Positions 10,664 through 19,463 of a DNA stretch of 64,000 bases are shown one piece after another (positions within the stretch are counted from its first letter, which is position 1; each line of letters opens with the position of its first letter). Below the pieces are notes generated by a model that was not told where the DNA came from, did not search any database, and saw only the letters and a list, made by a program, of their open reading frames with translations. Position numbers and translations under genes: made by a program. The stretch lies in NCBI RefSeq assembly GCF_900536025.1, contig NZ_UNOZ01000003.1, positions 1 through 64,000 on the forward strand. The letters are read 5' to 3'. This DNA comes from Pseudomonas reidholzensis. GTDB taxonomy: Bacteria > Pseudomonadota > Gammaproteobacteria > Pseudomonadales > Pseudomonadaceae.

Positions 10664-12226
10664 GTGAGCCAAGCCCTCATCAGTGCCCTGCAGAACCCTG
10701 CCCTCTACCCGCATCCCGTAGACGGGTTCAAGCTCATCGAGACGCACATCTCCTGGGTCCTGCTCACCGGTGAGTACGCCTACAAGATCAAGAAGCCGAT
10801 GAATTTCGGCTTTCTCGACTTCACTGGGCTGGACCAGCGCGAGCACTTCTGTAACGAAGAATTGCGCCTCAACCAGCGCCTGACCGACGACCTGTACCTG
10901 GACGTGCTGGCCATCACCGGCAGCGCCGAAGCGCCGCAACTGGGTGGCGAAGGCCAGCCGATCGAATTCGCCCTGCGCATGCGCCAGTTCCCCCAGAGCC
11001 AGCTGCTGAGCACCCTGCAGGCCAACGGTGAGCTGACCGCCAGCCACATCGACCAGATGGCCAAGCAGATTGCCGAGTTCCACCTGCAGACCCCCAAGGT
11101 CGCAGCCGAGGAGCCGTTTGGTTCGCCTGACAGCGTGATGGCGCCGGTCGAGCAGAACTTCGAGCAGATCCGCCCGTTCCTCAGCGACAAGGCCGACCTG
11201 CAACAGCTGGACAACCTGCAGGCCTGGGCACGCAGCAGCTTCGACCGCCTGCAGGGCCTGTTCGCCGCGCGCAAGGCCGATGGCTTCATCCGCGAATGCC
11301 ACGGTGACATCCACCTGGGCAACGCCACCGTGATCGATGGCCAGGTGGTGATCTTCGACTGCATCGAGTTCAACGAGCCGTTCCGCAAGACCGACGTCTG
11401 GGCCGACACCGGCTTCCTCGCGATGGACCTCGAAGACCGCGGCCTGAAGTGCCTGGCGCGGCGCTTCGTCAGCCAGTACCTGGAGCTGACCGGCGACTAC
11501 CAGGGCCTCGAGCTGCTCAACTTCTACAAGGCCTACCGTGCCCTGGTGCGCGCCAAGGTGGCGCTCTTCAGCATGCCCGCCGACGCCGATGGCGTGCAGC
11601 GTGCTACCACCCTGCGCACCTACCGCAACTACGCCAACCTGGCCGAAAGCTACAGCGCGATTCCGTCGCGCCTGCTGGCCATTACCCATGGCGTCTCGGC
11701 GGTGGGCAAGAGCCACGTCTCGATGCGCCTGGTCGAGGCGCTGGGGGCTATCCGCGTGCGCTCCGACGTCGAGCGCAAGCGTCTGTTCGGCGAGCAGGCC
11801 GAGCACAGCACGGGCGCCCTGGACGCCGGCATCTACGCCAAGGATGCCAGCAGCGCGACCTACCAGCGCCTGCATCAGTTGGCCGAAGTGATCCTGCGGG
11901 CGGGCTTCCCGGTGGTGCTCGACGCCACCTACCTCAAGCGCGAGCAGCGCCAGGCGGCGGCGGACGTCGCCAGCCAGACCGGCGTGCCGTTGCTGATCCT
12001 CGACTGCCATGCGCCCGAGGCCGTGATCGAAAGCTGGCTGGCCCAGCGCCAGGCCGACCACAACGACCCGTCGGACGCCACCCTCGAAGTGATCAAGGCA
12101 CAACAGGCCAGCCGCGACCCGCTCAGCGAGCAGGAGCTGCGCGACAGCAAGCGCATCGACACCCAGGAAGGCGCCAGCATGGACCAGGTGATCGAGCAGA
12201 TCCGCCAGCGCCTGCCGGGCCTGTGA
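10664..12226 (+). CDS. Fusion of an aminoglycoside-phosphotransferase-like kinase domain and an AAA_33 P-loop domain
   Basis: 520 residues. The N-terminal half resembles small-molecule kinases of the APH superfamily, with catalytic motif HGDIHLGN (from His213) and downstream DCIEF. The C-terminal half is a zeta-toxin/AAA_33-like P-loop kinase with Walker A GVSAVGKS at about residue 343. Substrates are unknown. GTG at 10664 is chosen over TTG at 10658 because GAAGGA sits 7 nt upstream of the GTG. It stands alone, divergent from mrcB. The family is widespread in pseudomonads, and an antibiotic resistance role should not be assumed. Confidence 0.85.
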   Translation: MSQALISALQNPALYPHPVDGFKLIETHISWVLLTGEYAYKIKKPMNFGFLDFTGLDQREHFCNEELRLNQRLTDDLYLDVLAITGSAEAPQLGGEGQPIEFALRMRQFPQSQLLSTLQANGELTASHIDQMAKQIAEFHLQTPKVAAEEPFGSPDSVMAPVEQNFEQIRPFLSDKADLQQLDNLQAWARSSFDRLQGLFAARKADGFIRECHGDIHLGNATVIDGQVVIFDCIEFNEPFRKTDVWADTGFLAMDLEDRGLKCLARRFVSQYLELTGDYQGLELLNFYKAYRALVRAKVALFSMPADADGVQRATTLRTYRNYANLAESYSAIPSRLLAITHGVSAVGKSHVSMRLVEALGAIRVRSDVERKRLFGEQAEHSTGALDAGIYAKDASSATYQRLHQLAEVILRAGFPVVLDATYLKREQRQAAADVASQTGVPLLILDCHAPEAVIESWLAQRQADHNDPSDATLEVIKAQQASRDPLSEQELRDSKRIDTQEGASMDQVIEQIRQRLPGL

Positions 12227-12325
12227 GCCGCAAGGCGTGAAGCAGTCGACACTTCCCGGCTGAAGTTCGGCGCCTCTTCAGTGATGGCATTACAATATCA
12301 TCACACCCCACGAAGAGGCGCCGCC

Positions 12326-12679
12326 ATGAACCAGCCACGGCAACTGGACAGTAACCTGTACGCCCTGGTCCGCGATGAACAGATCGCCGCCTTCAACCGC
12401 GAGAAGCCGACCGACACTGCGATCGACTTCCGGGGCGGGGATTTCCGTGGGCTGGACCTGCGCGAGCTGGATGTGCGCGGCATCGACTTCACCGACGCCT
12501 ACTTCCGCGCCTCCGACCTGCGTGGCCTGGACCTGCGGGAGAATGGCCTGGAAGGCGCCAGCCTGGCCCATGCGCAGATCTCGGGCACCTACTTCCCTGC
12601 TCAGCTGAGTGCCGATGAGATCCTCATGTCGGCCAAGTTCGGCACGCGGATGCGCTACAGACCCTCCTCCGGCAATTGA
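12326..12679 (+). CDS. Pentapeptide-repeat protein
   Basis: A 117-residue protein whose centre (about 43-90) is a run of A(D/N)LxG-like five-residue repeats such as FRGLDLREL, FRASDLRGLDL and LEGASLAHA. These should fold as a short right-handed quadrilateral beta-helix. ATG at 12326 is preceded by AGAGG. Function unknown. It is much shorter than Qnr/MfpA gyrase-protecting proteins, so that role is not claimed. Confidence 0.8.
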   Translation: MNQPRQLDSNLYALVRDEQIAAFNREKPTDTAIDFRGGDFRGLDLRELDVRGIDFTDAYFRASDLRGLDLRENGLEGASLAHAQISGTYFPAQLSADEILMSAKFGTRMRYRPSSGN

Positions 12680-12839
12680 CCCCTGATGGGCTGCCGCTAC
12701 CGCAGGCTTGCCCGGCGATAGCGGCATCCCGTCGGCTCCGATGGCAAAACGCCGCGTATCTCCCAGCCCCCGCTACACTCCTGTTCAGACCTGCTCGCGA
12801 TTTCCCCCATTGCCCGTTCAGCCATCGCAAGGAGGCTCG

Positions 12840-13118
12840 ATGAACGATGAATTGCAGCACCTGAAGAACCTTGGCAAGACCTCCGCCCAATGGCTCCACG
12901 CGGCCGGCATCCACAGTGCCTCGGACCTGCGTCGGCTGGGTGCGGTGGGTGCCTATCAGGCGGTGCGGACCCGAGGCTTCCGGGCGTCGAAAGTGTTGTT
13001 GTACGCAATCGAAGGCGCACTGCTCGACATGCACTGGAACGATTTGCCCGCCGAACGCAAGGAAGCGCTCAACCAGCAACTGGACGCCAAGCTCCCGCCG
13101 CAGAAAAATCAGAAATAG
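12840..13118 (+). CDS. Stand-alone TfoX C-terminal domain protein
   Basis: 92 residues, with AAGGAGG a few bases before the ATG at 12840. The sequence (LGKTSAQWLHAAGIHSASDL, then LGAVGAYQAVR) matches the TfoX C-terminal helix-hairpin-helix domain; the N-terminal TfoX domain is absent. Possibly DNA- or protein-binding, but no function is established. 12680-12839 upstream holds no other gene that I see. It is followed at once by the prrF promoter. Confidence 0.8.
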   Translation: MNDELQHLKNLGKTSAQWLHAAGIHSASDLRRLGAVGAYQAVRTRGFRASKVLLYAIEGALLDMHWNDLPAERKEALNQQLDAKLPPQKNQK

Positions 13119-13131
13119 TTCGGGAAAGGGA

Positions 13132-13165
13132 TTGACGTGGAAATGAGAATTGTTATGATTATCAC
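13132..13165 (+). promoter_or_regulatory. prrF promoter overlapped by a Fur box
   Basis: TTGACG (13132-13137), a 16-nt spacer and TATGAT (13154-13159) form a strong sigma-70 promoter. The spacer and -10 are covered by Fur-type sequence: TGAGAATTGTTATGA is close to the TGATAAT-N-ATTATCA consensus, and a second overlapping half-site ATTATCA follows. Fur-Fe2+ binding here would block RNA polymerase, so the sRNA is expected to be made under iron starvation. Confidence 0.9.
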
Positions 13166-13279
13166 AACTGGTCGCGAGACTGGTTGGGTAACCTGAAAGC
13201 CCCTGGTTCGGACTCTCAGATTATCTCCTCATCAGGCTAATCACGGTTATTGACCCGGCTTTTTGCCGGGTCTTTTTTT
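13166..13279 (+). ncRNA. prrF: PrrF iron-responsive small RNA
   Basis: The transcript is predicted to begin at AACTGGTCGCGAGA about 7 nt after the -10. It contains the conserved PrrF core CTCTCAGATTATCTCCTCAT then CAGGCTAATCACGG, and ends with a GACCCGGC/GCCGGGTC hairpin and a T-run. Length is about 114 nt, like P. aeruginosa PrrF1 and PrrF2. PrrF is the pseudomonad functional analogue of RyhB: with Hfq it represses mRNAs of iron-containing proteins when iron is scarce. Only one copy lies here; the P. aeruginosa tandem pair is not seen. The neighbouring phu heme genes match its P. aeruginosa context. Confidence 0.95.
13252..13279 (+). terminator. Intrinsic terminator of prrF
   Basis: GACCCGGC, a short T-rich loop and GCCGGGTC are followed by TTTTTTT, a textbook Rho-independent terminator that forms the 3' end of the sRNA. 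Confidence 0.95.
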
Positions 13280-13303
13280 GCCTGCGATTTGTGTGAGGTT
13301 GGC

Positions 13304-14197
13304 TTATGGCCCCTTACGCAGCTGGGCGCAGTAATCCTGCTCTGGCAGCGCCGCGGTAAACCAGACGAAATCGGCCATCCCCGGTTCGACCACCTCCCCG
13401 ACCTCGGTCAACAGCAGCACCTTGCTCTCGCCCTTGGCGCCAAGGTCGGCCAGGTGCAGCGGCACGCCCAGGTCCTTGCGCATGTGATAGCTGCCGGCCA
13501 ACAACAACGCGGGCTGCGGCGCCGCCAATAGCCGCTCGGCCATGCGCCGGTCACGCTGCTGCTGGACCGCGAGCATGGCCGGCAGCTGGCTTTCCGGCAG
13601 CAGGCCGCAATGGCCCTCGCGCACCTGCTGCAACAACGCAGCTTTTACCTGCGGCGCGTTAGAACGAGGCCCCGTGAGAGCGACCGGCTGACGATAGGCC
13701 TGACGCATCTCGGCAGCCGAAAGATTGGCCGCCAGCAACGGCACCGACTGCTGCAGCGCTTCCCGCACGATCGGCCCGTACATAGCCCAGTCCCATCCTT
13801 CCTGCCAGTCCAGGGCCTTGTCCAGGTCCGCAGGCAGCGGCGCCTTGCCGGCCAGCGCATCGACCCGCGCCTGCTGCGCAGGCTCGAGCATCTCCAGCAG
13901 CAGGCTGCCTTGGGGCCGCTGGCGCTGCAGCGCCTGCAGCAACCACAACTGCAGGGCGTGGTGGTCAGGGTTGTCGTGCTTCTCCCCCACCAGCACCCGC
14001 GGCGCCTCGGCCAACTGCGCGAGCAACTGCGCCGGGCTGATCAACTGACCGCTGGCCAGCACGCGGATCTGCCCCAAAGCGGCATTGTCGCGACCTTCGC
14101 TGCTTTGCCAGGCAGGCAGCGCCGGCAGGCTGGCCTGCTGCGCCTGGCAACCCCCCAAGGCCAAGGCAAGACACAGCGACAGCAAGGGATAGCGCAT
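13304..14197 (-). CDS. phuW: ChaN/PhuW family lipoprotein of the heme uptake locus
   Basis: 297 residues beginning with a lipoprotein signal and lipobox LGGC (Cys17). The remainder matches the ChaN/DUF399 fold (GEKHDNPDHHALQLWLL, then LLLAGSYHMRKDLG near the end). Campylobacter ChaN binds cofacial heme at the outer membrane. It is the last gene of phuTUVW, 10 nt after phuV, and occupies the phuW position of P. aeruginosa. Its exact role in heme uptake is not settled. Confidence 0.88.
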   Translation of the reverse strand: MRYPLLSLCLALALGGCQAQQASLPALPAWQSSEGRDNAALGQIRVLASGQLISPAQLLAQLAEAPRVLVGEKHDNPDHHALQLWLLQALQRQRPQGSLLLEMLEPAQQARVDALAGKAPLPADLDKALDWQEGWDWAMYGPIVREALQQSVPLLAANLSAAEMRQAYRQPVALTGPRSNAPQVKAALLQQVREGHCGLLPESQLPAMLAVQQQRDRRMAERLLAAPQPALLLAGSYHMRKDLGVPLHLADLGAKGESKVLLLTEVGEVVEPGMADFVWFTAALPEQDYCAQLRKGP

Positions 14198-14207
14198 GGC
14201 GGAGCTC

Positions 14208-14975
14208 CTAACGGGTAATGATCAGCGGATGGCCACGCTCGGGGTGATCCTGCACCAGCACATCGATGCCGAACACCGCCTTCAGGGCCTGCGGCGTGAG
14301 CACCTGGCGCGGTGTATCCAGCGCGTGGCAGCGGCCCTGCTCGAGCAACAACAGCTGATCACAGTAGCGCGCCGCCAGGTTCAGGTCATGCAGGATGACC
14401 AGCACCGCGGCGCCGCGGTCGGCAAAGCTGCGCACCGCCTGCAGGGTGGTGTGCTGGTGCAGCGGGTCGAGCATCGAGGTCGGTTCGTCGAGCAGCAGCG
14501 TCGCCCCGGACTCGCCCGGCCACAGTTGCGCCAGCACCCGCGCCAGGTGCACGCGCTGGCGCTCGCCACCGGACAACGCCAGGTAGCTGCGCTCCACCAA
14601 GTGCCAGGCATCCGCCGCCCGCAGCGCGGTCTCGATGATCTCGCCGTCACGCTGCTGGCCGCTGGCATGCGGCAAGCGGCCCATACCCACCACCTCTTCG
14701 ACGCGGAAGGCAAAGCCGAGGCTGGAGACCTGCGGTAACACGGCCAGGTGTCGCGCCCGCTGCTGGCCGCTCCACTTCGCCAGCGCCCGGCCGAGCAAGC
14801 GCACCTCGCCTTGGCTGGGCGTCAGCTCGCCGCACAGGGCGCCGAGCAAGCTGCTCTTGCCCGCGCCATTGGGCCCGAGCACGCCAAGCACCGTGCCCGG
14901 TCGCAGGCACAGGTGAATATCGTGCAGCACTTCGGCGCTGCCGCGGCGCAGGTGCAGGCCTTCGACTTCGAGCAT
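14208..14975 (-). CDS. phuV: Heme ABC transporter ATP-binding protein
   Basis: 255 residues with all ABC ATPase motifs: Walker A GPNGAGKS (from residue 34), signature LSGGERQRV, and Walker [12 protein letters not shown]. The short HmuV-type length and the operon with a FecCD permease and a periplasmic binding protein mark it as the ATPase of the inner-membrane heme importer. Start and stop codons overlap by one base with phuU (TGATG). Confidence 0.94.
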   Translation of the reverse strand: MLEVEGLHLRRGSAEVLHDIHLCLRPGTVLGVLGPNGAGKSSLLGALCGELTPSQGEVRLLGRALAKWSGQQRARHLAVLPQVSSLGFAFRVEEVVGMGRLPHASGQQRDGEIIETALRAADAWHLVERSYLALSGGERQRVHLARVLAQLWPGESGATLLLDEPTSMLDPLHQHTTLQAVRSFADRGAAVLVILHDLNLAARYCDQLLLLEQGRCHALDTPRQVLTPQALKAVFGIDVLVQDHPERGHPLIITR

Positions 14976-16012
14976 CAGTGGCGCCCTCGGACCAGTAACA
15001 ACAAGAAGAACGGTGCGCCGATGAACGCGGTGACGATGCCGATCGGCAATTCCGCCGGCGCCAGCGCCAGCCGCGCGATGAGATCGGCAAACAGCAGCAG
15101 CGCGCCGCCCGCCAGCAGCGACGCTGGCAGCAGCACGCGGTGATCCGGCCCGGCGAGCAGGCGCACCAGGTGCGGCACCACCAGGCCAATGAAACCGATC
15201 AACCCCGCCGCCGCCACTGCCGCGCCGACGCCCAGCGCGGTGCAGAACACGAGTTCACGCTTGAGCGACTCGACTTCGACGCCCAGGTGCCGCGCTTCCG
15301 ATTCGCCCAGCAGCAAGGCATTCAACGCCTGGGCACGCCGTGGCAACCACAGGGCCACCGCCACGGTGACCAGAATCAACGGCCACAGCCGCTGGTAACT
15401 GGCGCCATTGAGGCTGCCGAGGTTCCAGAAGGTCAGGCTGCGCAAGGTCGCGTCGTCGGCCAGATAGGTGAACAGGCCGACCGCCGACCCCGCCAGAGCG
15501 GTCAGGGCGATGCCGGCCAGGAGCATGGTCGCGACATTGGTCTGCCCGTCACGCCGGCCCAGGCGATAGACCAGCGCAGTCACCCCCAGGCCACCGGCGA
15601 AGGCACACACCGACAGCAGATACGGCGCGAACCACTCGGGTATGCCGCCCAGCCAACTGCCACCGACAATCGCCACCGCCGCACCCAGCGCCGCGCCGCT
15701 CGCCACCCCGACCAACCCAGGGTCGGCCAGCGGGTTGCGAAACAGGCCCTGCATGGCCACCCCGGACAACGCCAGCACCGCGCCCACGGCAAGCCCAAGC
15801 AGGGTGCGCGGCAGGCGGATCTGGCCCAGGATCATCTCGGCCTGTTCCAGTCCCTCGCCGGCCACCGGCAGCCCGAGCAGGCGCAGGCCCGCGCGCAGGG
15901 TATCGCCCAGCGGCAGGCTGACCGGCCCCAGCGCCAGCGACAACCACACCGCCAGCAGGCACAACCCGGTCAGGCCGATAAAGAGCGTGCGCGGCTGGAT
16001 GCGTTGCTTCAT
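14975..16012 (-). CDS. phuU: Heme ABC transporter permease (FecCD family)
   Basis: 345 residues, strongly hydrophobic, with the multiple-helix pattern of BtuC/FecCD permeases. It carries conserved family stretches such as [20 protein letters not shown] and [15 protein letters not shown]. It should form the homodimeric inner-membrane channel fed by PhuT and powered by PhuV. Overlaps phuT by four bases (ATGA). Confidence 0.94.
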   Translation of the reverse strand: MKQRIQPRTLFIGLTGLCLLAVWLSLALGPVSLPLGDTLRAGLRLLGLPVAGEGLEQAEMILGQIRLPRTLLGLAVGAVLALSGVAMQGLFRNPLADPGLVGVASGAALGAAVAIVGGSWLGGIPEWFAPYLLSVCAFAGGLGVTALVYRLGRRDGQTNVATMLLAGIALTALAGSAVGLFTYLADDATLRSLTFWNLGSLNGASYQRLWPLILVTVAVALWLPRRAQALNALLLGESEARHLGVEVESLKRELVFCTALGVGAAVAAAGLIGFIGLVVPHLVRLLAGPDHRVLLPASLLAGGALLLFADLIARLALAPAELPIGIVTAFIGAPFFLLLLVRGRH

Positions 16013-16893
16013 GGGGCGAGGCTGACCTTGGCCTGCGGATAGAAGGCCGCCGCCAGTTGCGCCAAGGTGGCCGGCAGCCGAGGGCCCAGGCCACCGACCA
16101 ACAGGGTCGGGTCGAGCGGGATCAGCCGCTTTTCACGCACCGCACGCGAGGTAGCCAGCGCCGGGTTCTCCTTGACCAGCGCCTGCAACGCCTGCTCGCC
16201 GTCGAGGCTGCGGTCGGAGAACACCAGTACGTCCGGGTCCAGCGCGGCCAGGGTTTCCACCGAGAAGTTCTTGTAGCCCTGGTGATCGGCCAGGTTGCGC
16301 GCGCCCGCCTGGCGCAGCAGCCAGTCACCGGCGGTGCCCTGCCCGGCAATCAGCGGCTTGGCGCCGGCATGGCCGACCAGCAGCAAGACGCCCGGCGCCT
16401 GCTGGCTGGCTTGCGCCTGCTTGACCTTGGCCTGCAATTCATCGAGCTGCTGGCGGTAGCCGCTGGCCAGTTCGCTGGCCTGGTGCTCGGCACCGAGCAG
16501 GCTGCCGAGGTGCTTGAGGTTGCTCTCCACGGCGCTCAGTTCGGCCTTGCTGGAAAACAGCTCGACCCGCACGCCGGCGCTGCGGATCTGCGCGAGGACC
16601 GGTGGCGGGCCCATTTCTTCGGTGCCGACCAGCACATCGGGGCGCAGGCTGAGGATGCCTTCGGCCGACAACTGGCGCTGGTAGCCGATGCTCGGCAAGG
16701 CCTTGAGCGACGCGGGGTGCTGGCTGGTGGTGTCGACGCCGACCAGCCGGGGCTCGCCGCCCAGCACGCTGATCCATTCGCTCAAGGCGCCGCCGGCACT
16801 CACCCAGCGTTGCGGCAGCTCGGCGGCCAGGGCCTGGGTGGAGAGGGCAAGACCGGCGCACAAGGCGATCAGGGCAGCAGGACGGCGCATCAT
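16009..16893 (-). CDS. phuT: Periplasmic heme-binding protein
   Basis: 294 residues with a Sec signal peptide (LIALCAGLALSTQALAAE) and the bilobal class III substrate-binding fold used for heme and siderophores (RWVSAGGALSEWISVLGGEP at the mature N terminus, typical of PhuT/HmuT). It carries heme from the outer-membrane receptor to PhuUV. The start may be either of two adjacent ATGs; AAGGA lies just upstream. First gene of phuTUVW, with a Fur box about 95 nt upstream. No phuR receptor or phuS gene is adjacent. Confidence 0.92.
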   Translation of the reverse strand: MMRRPAALIALCAGLALSTQALAAELPQRWVSAGGALSEWISVLGGEPRLVGVDTTSQHPASLKALPSIGYQRQLSAEGILSLRPDVLVGTEEMGPPPVLAQIRSAGVRVELFSSKAELSAVESNLKHLGSLLGAEHQASELASGYRQQLDELQAKVKQAQASQQAPGVLLLVGHAGAKPLIAGQGTAGDWLLRQAGARNLADHQGYKNFSVETLAALDPDVLVFSDRSLDGEQALQALVKENPALATSRAVREKRLIPLDPTLLVGGLGPRLPATLAQLAAAFYPQAKVSLAP

Positions 16894-16985
16894 CGGATTC
16901 CTTTGCAGAAGACAAACCGCGCGCCTTGTGGCGAACGGCGGAACTGCGCACCATAGACAGACGGCGAACGCAGCAGGCGGGCAAT

Positions 16986-17004
16986 TTGATAATTATTCGC
17001 ATTG
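16986..17004. promoter_or_regulatory. Fur box between phuT and the Rieske gene
   Basis: TGATAATTATTCGCA fits the TGATAAT-N-ATTATCA Fur consensus with two mismatches. Read on the other strand it is AATGCGAATAATTATCA, a common Fur-box form. It lies in the 166-bp gap between divergent phuT and the Rieske gene, so Fur could control either or both. Confidence 0.82.
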
Positions 17005-17059
17005 AAGCGTCAAGCCATCGCGTTGTTCCCTCCCTTTACAGCAAGAGCCCAGCCAGTCG

Positions 17060-17377
17060 ATGCATTTTCTTTGCGCTTCCGCCCACCTCGCCGAAGGCCA
17101 CAGCCGCGCGTTCAGCGTAGCCGGCCAGGCCCTGTTCGGCGTGCGCCGCCACGGCCAGGTGTTTCTCTACCGCAACCGCTGCCCGCACAAGGGCATCCCG
17201 CTGAACTGGACCGAGGAGGGTTTTCTCGATGACAGCGCCAGCCTCATCCACTGCGCCCAGCATGGGGCGCTGTTTCTGATCGAGAGCGGCGAATGCGTGG
17301 CCGGGCCGTGCGAGGGTGAGCAGCTGCAGGCCCTGGGCTGCCTGGAAGACAGCCAGGGCATCTGGCTCAAGGATTGA
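17060..17377 (+). CDS. Rieske [2Fe-2S] domain protein
   Basis: A 105-residue single-domain protein with both Rieske cluster motifs, C-x-H in RCPHKG and C-x2-H in CAQHGALF. These supply the two Cys and two His ligands. The size fits a small ferredoxin subunit rather than a full dioxygenase. Its partner is unknown; divergence from phuT across a Fur box suggests a connection with iron or heme. The 3' end overlaps the convergent sfsA gene by 11 bp. Confidence 0.88.
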   Translation: MHFLCASAHLAEGHSRAFSVAGQALFGVRRHGQVFLYRNRCPHKGIPLNWTEEGFLDDSASLIHCAQHGALFLIESGECVAGPCEGEQLQALGCLEDSQGIWLKD

Positions 17378-18080
17378 GCAAGACCGGCAGCGGGCGGTCG
17401 ATGACGATCTGCTCGGCATCCAGCCGGGTGCCGTAGGCCAGCACCTCGACGCCATCCGCCACGGCGGCGCGCAGGGCACTGGCGTAGGCCGCGTCGATCT
17501 CCTCGGCCGGGCGCACCGCTTCTACACCGGTAAGGTTCACGCAGTACAGCTGCACCGCGCGGATGCCCTGGCGCGCCAGGCTCGCCAACTCGCGCAGGTG
17601 CTTGGCGCCGCGCTGGGTCACCGCATCCGGGAAGGCCGCCACGGCGGTATCCGGGTAGCCGAGGGTAACGCTCTTGACCTCGACATAGGCCGGGCCGCTG
17701 GCGAACTCCAGGCGAAAGTCCACCCGGCTGCCCTCCTCGCCGTAGGCCACTTCGCGCTTGAGCGCGCTGAAGCCCGCCAGTTCGCTGATCACCCCGGCCC
17801 GCAACGCCTCCTCGACCAGCGCATTGGCCCGCCCGGTATTCACGCAGGCCAGCCGGCCCTGCGGGGTCTCGCTGATTTCCCAGGTGCCCGGCAGCTTGCG
17901 CTTGGGGTCGTTGGAGCGACTGAACCAGACCTGGCCGCCTTCACGCATGCAGTTGAGCATCGAGCCGGTGTTGGGGCAGTGGATGGTCAGTTGCTCGCCA
18001 TTGGCCAGCTCGATGTCGGCGAGAAAGCGCTTGTAGCGGCGCAGCAGCCGCCCTTGTTCGAGGGGTGGGAAGAACGCCAT
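17367..18080 (-). CDS. sfsA: SfsA family DNA/RNA nuclease homologue
   Basis: A 237-residue match to SfsA (starts [20 protein letters not shown]; contains [10 protein letters not shown], which carries the E-x-K residues of the nuclease-like core). E. coli SfsA was named for sugar-fermentation stimulation and binds DNA; its role in pseudomonads is not established. Its start overlaps the aminotransferase stop by one base, and its end overlaps the convergent Rieske gene by 11 bp. Confidence 0.92.
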   Translation of the reverse strand: MAFFPPLEQGRLLRRYKRFLADIELANGEQLTIHCPNTGSMLNCMREGGQVWFSRSNDPKRKLPGTWEISETPQGRLACVNTGRANALVEEALRAGVISELAGFSALKREVAYGEEGSRVDFRLEFASGPAYVEVKSVTLGYPDTAVAAFPDAVTQRGAKHLRELASLARQGIRAVQLYCVNLTGVEAVRPAEEIDAAYASALRAAVADGVEVLAYGTRLDAEQIVIDRPLPVLLNP

Positions 18081-19252
18081 CAGCCTTGCCAGCTCCGCAG
18101 GCCACGGGCAATGCGCTCGACCGCCTGTTCCAGGCGCGGCAGGCTCTGGGTATAGGCGAAGCGCACATGGTGGCCGGCCAGGTGGCGGCCGAAGTCCAGC
18201 CCCGGGGTGAAGGCCACGTGCTCGGTTTCCAGGAAGTGCCGGCAGAAGGCAAAGGCGTCGCCACCGAATGCACTGATGTCGGCATATAGATAGAAAGCCC
18301 CCTGCGGTTCGACAGCGATGCCGAAGCCCAGCGCGCGCAGTGCGGGCAGCAGGTAGTCGCGGCGCCGGGCGAATTCGCCGCGGCGTTCTTCGAGGATCGC
18401 CAGGGTCTCGGGCTGGAAGCAGGCCAGCGCAGCGTGCTGGGCCATGCTCGGGGCACTGATGTAGAGGTTCTGCGCGAGCTTCTCGAGGTCAGCCACCGCA
18501 TCGGGCGGCGCCACCAGCCAACCGAGGCGCCAGCCGGTCATGCCGAAATACTTGGAAAAACTATTCAGGACAAACGCGTCGTTATCCACTTCGAGCACGC
18601 TGGGCGCGTCCATGCCATAGGTGAGGCCATGGTAGATCTCGTCCACTACCAGGTGGCCCTGACGCGCGTGCACCGCCTGGGACAGGCCAGCCAGGGCTTC
18701 GCGGTCGAGCACCGTGCCGGTGGGGTTGGCCGGCGAGGCGACCAGCGCACCGACGGTGTCCGCGTCCCAGTGGCGCTCGACCAGGTCGGCGGTGAGCTGG
18801 TAGTTGACCTCGGGGCCGACCGGCACCAACTGCGCGCCGCCTTCGACCAGGCGCAGGAAGTGACGGTTGCACGGGTAACCGGGGTCGGCCAGCAGCCAGT
18901 GCTTGCCCGGGTCGACCAGCAGGCTGCTGGCGAGCAGCAGCGCGCCGGAGCCGCCGGGGGTGATGAGGATCCGCTCAGGGTCGATCGACAGCCCATAGCG
19001 CTGGCCATAGAACCCGGCGATCGCCTCGCGCAGCGCGGGCAGGCCGCGTGCCGCGGTATAGCGGGTGTGGCCGTCGGCCAGTGCGGCCTGGCCAGCGGCG
19101 ACGATGGGCGCGGCGGTGGTGAAGTCCGGCTCGCCGATTTCCAGGTGGATCACGTCATGGCCCGCCGCCTGCAATTCGTTGGCCCGCGCCAGCAGCGCCA
19201 TGACATGGAAGGGTTCGATCGCGCGGCTGCGCGCGCTGTAGGGCTGAGCCAT
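18080..19252 (-). CDS. Pyridoxal-phosphate-dependent aminotransferase, class I/II
   Basis: A 390-residue fold-type I aminotransferase. The N terminus ([23 protein letters not shown]) is typical of the aspartate aminotransferase superfamily. The PLP-binding lysine lies in [15 protein letters not shown] and the phosphate-binding arginine is in the conserved WRLGW region. Substrate specificity cannot be read from sequence. ATG at 19252 is chosen because GAGAAGG lies 5 nt upstream; a TTG at 19267 is less likely. Co-transcribed with sfsA. Confidence 0.9.
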   Translation of the reverse strand: MAQPYSARSRAIEPFHVMALLARANELQAAGHDVIHLEIGEPDFTTAAPIVAAGQAALADGHTRYTAARGLPALREAIAGFYGQRYGLSIDPERILITPGGSGALLLASSLLVDPGKHWLLADPGYPCNRHFLRLVEGGAQLVPVGPEVNYQLTADLVERHWDADTVGALVASPANPTGTVLDREALAGLSQAVHARQGHLVVDEIYHGLTYGMDAPSVLEVDNDAFVLNSFSKYFGMTGWRLGWLVAPPDAVADLEKLAQNLYISAPSMAQHAALACFQPETLAILEERRGEFARRRDYLLPALRALGFGIAVEPQGAFYLYADISAFGGDAFAFCRHFLETEHVAFTPGLDFGRHLAGHHVRFAYTQSLPRLEQAVERIARGLRSWQG

Positions 19253-19463
19253 GGGGCCTTCTCTCAATTGGGTCTAAACTGATGAATCGACCGTCGCGCG
19301 CCACTGAACGTGCGCCTCGGGCCGCTGTCAACACTAGGATCGGCCGGGCTAGCGCACCCCCGATCTATCTGGTAAGTTCGGCGGCTCGCAGTCGCAGGGC
19401 CGGCGGTCGCCGGAGATGGAACATCCTGCGCATTGGATCAGATGAGTGAGAGGCGGTCTATTC

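Noticed and set aside
10664..12226. Aminoglycoside resistance gene
   Set aside because: The APH-like motif is shared by many metabolic kinases, the gene lies in core chromosome without mobile elements, and the protein is fused to a second domain not found in resistance enzymes.
12326..12679. Qnr/MfpA-type quinolone protection protein
   Set aside because: The repeat region is far too short (about 50 residues against roughly 200) to mimic DNA.
17060..17377. Full aromatic-ring dioxygenase system
   Set aside because: Only a ~105-residue Rieske domain is present; no catalytic alpha-subunit domain, reductase or ring-cleavage gene is nearby.
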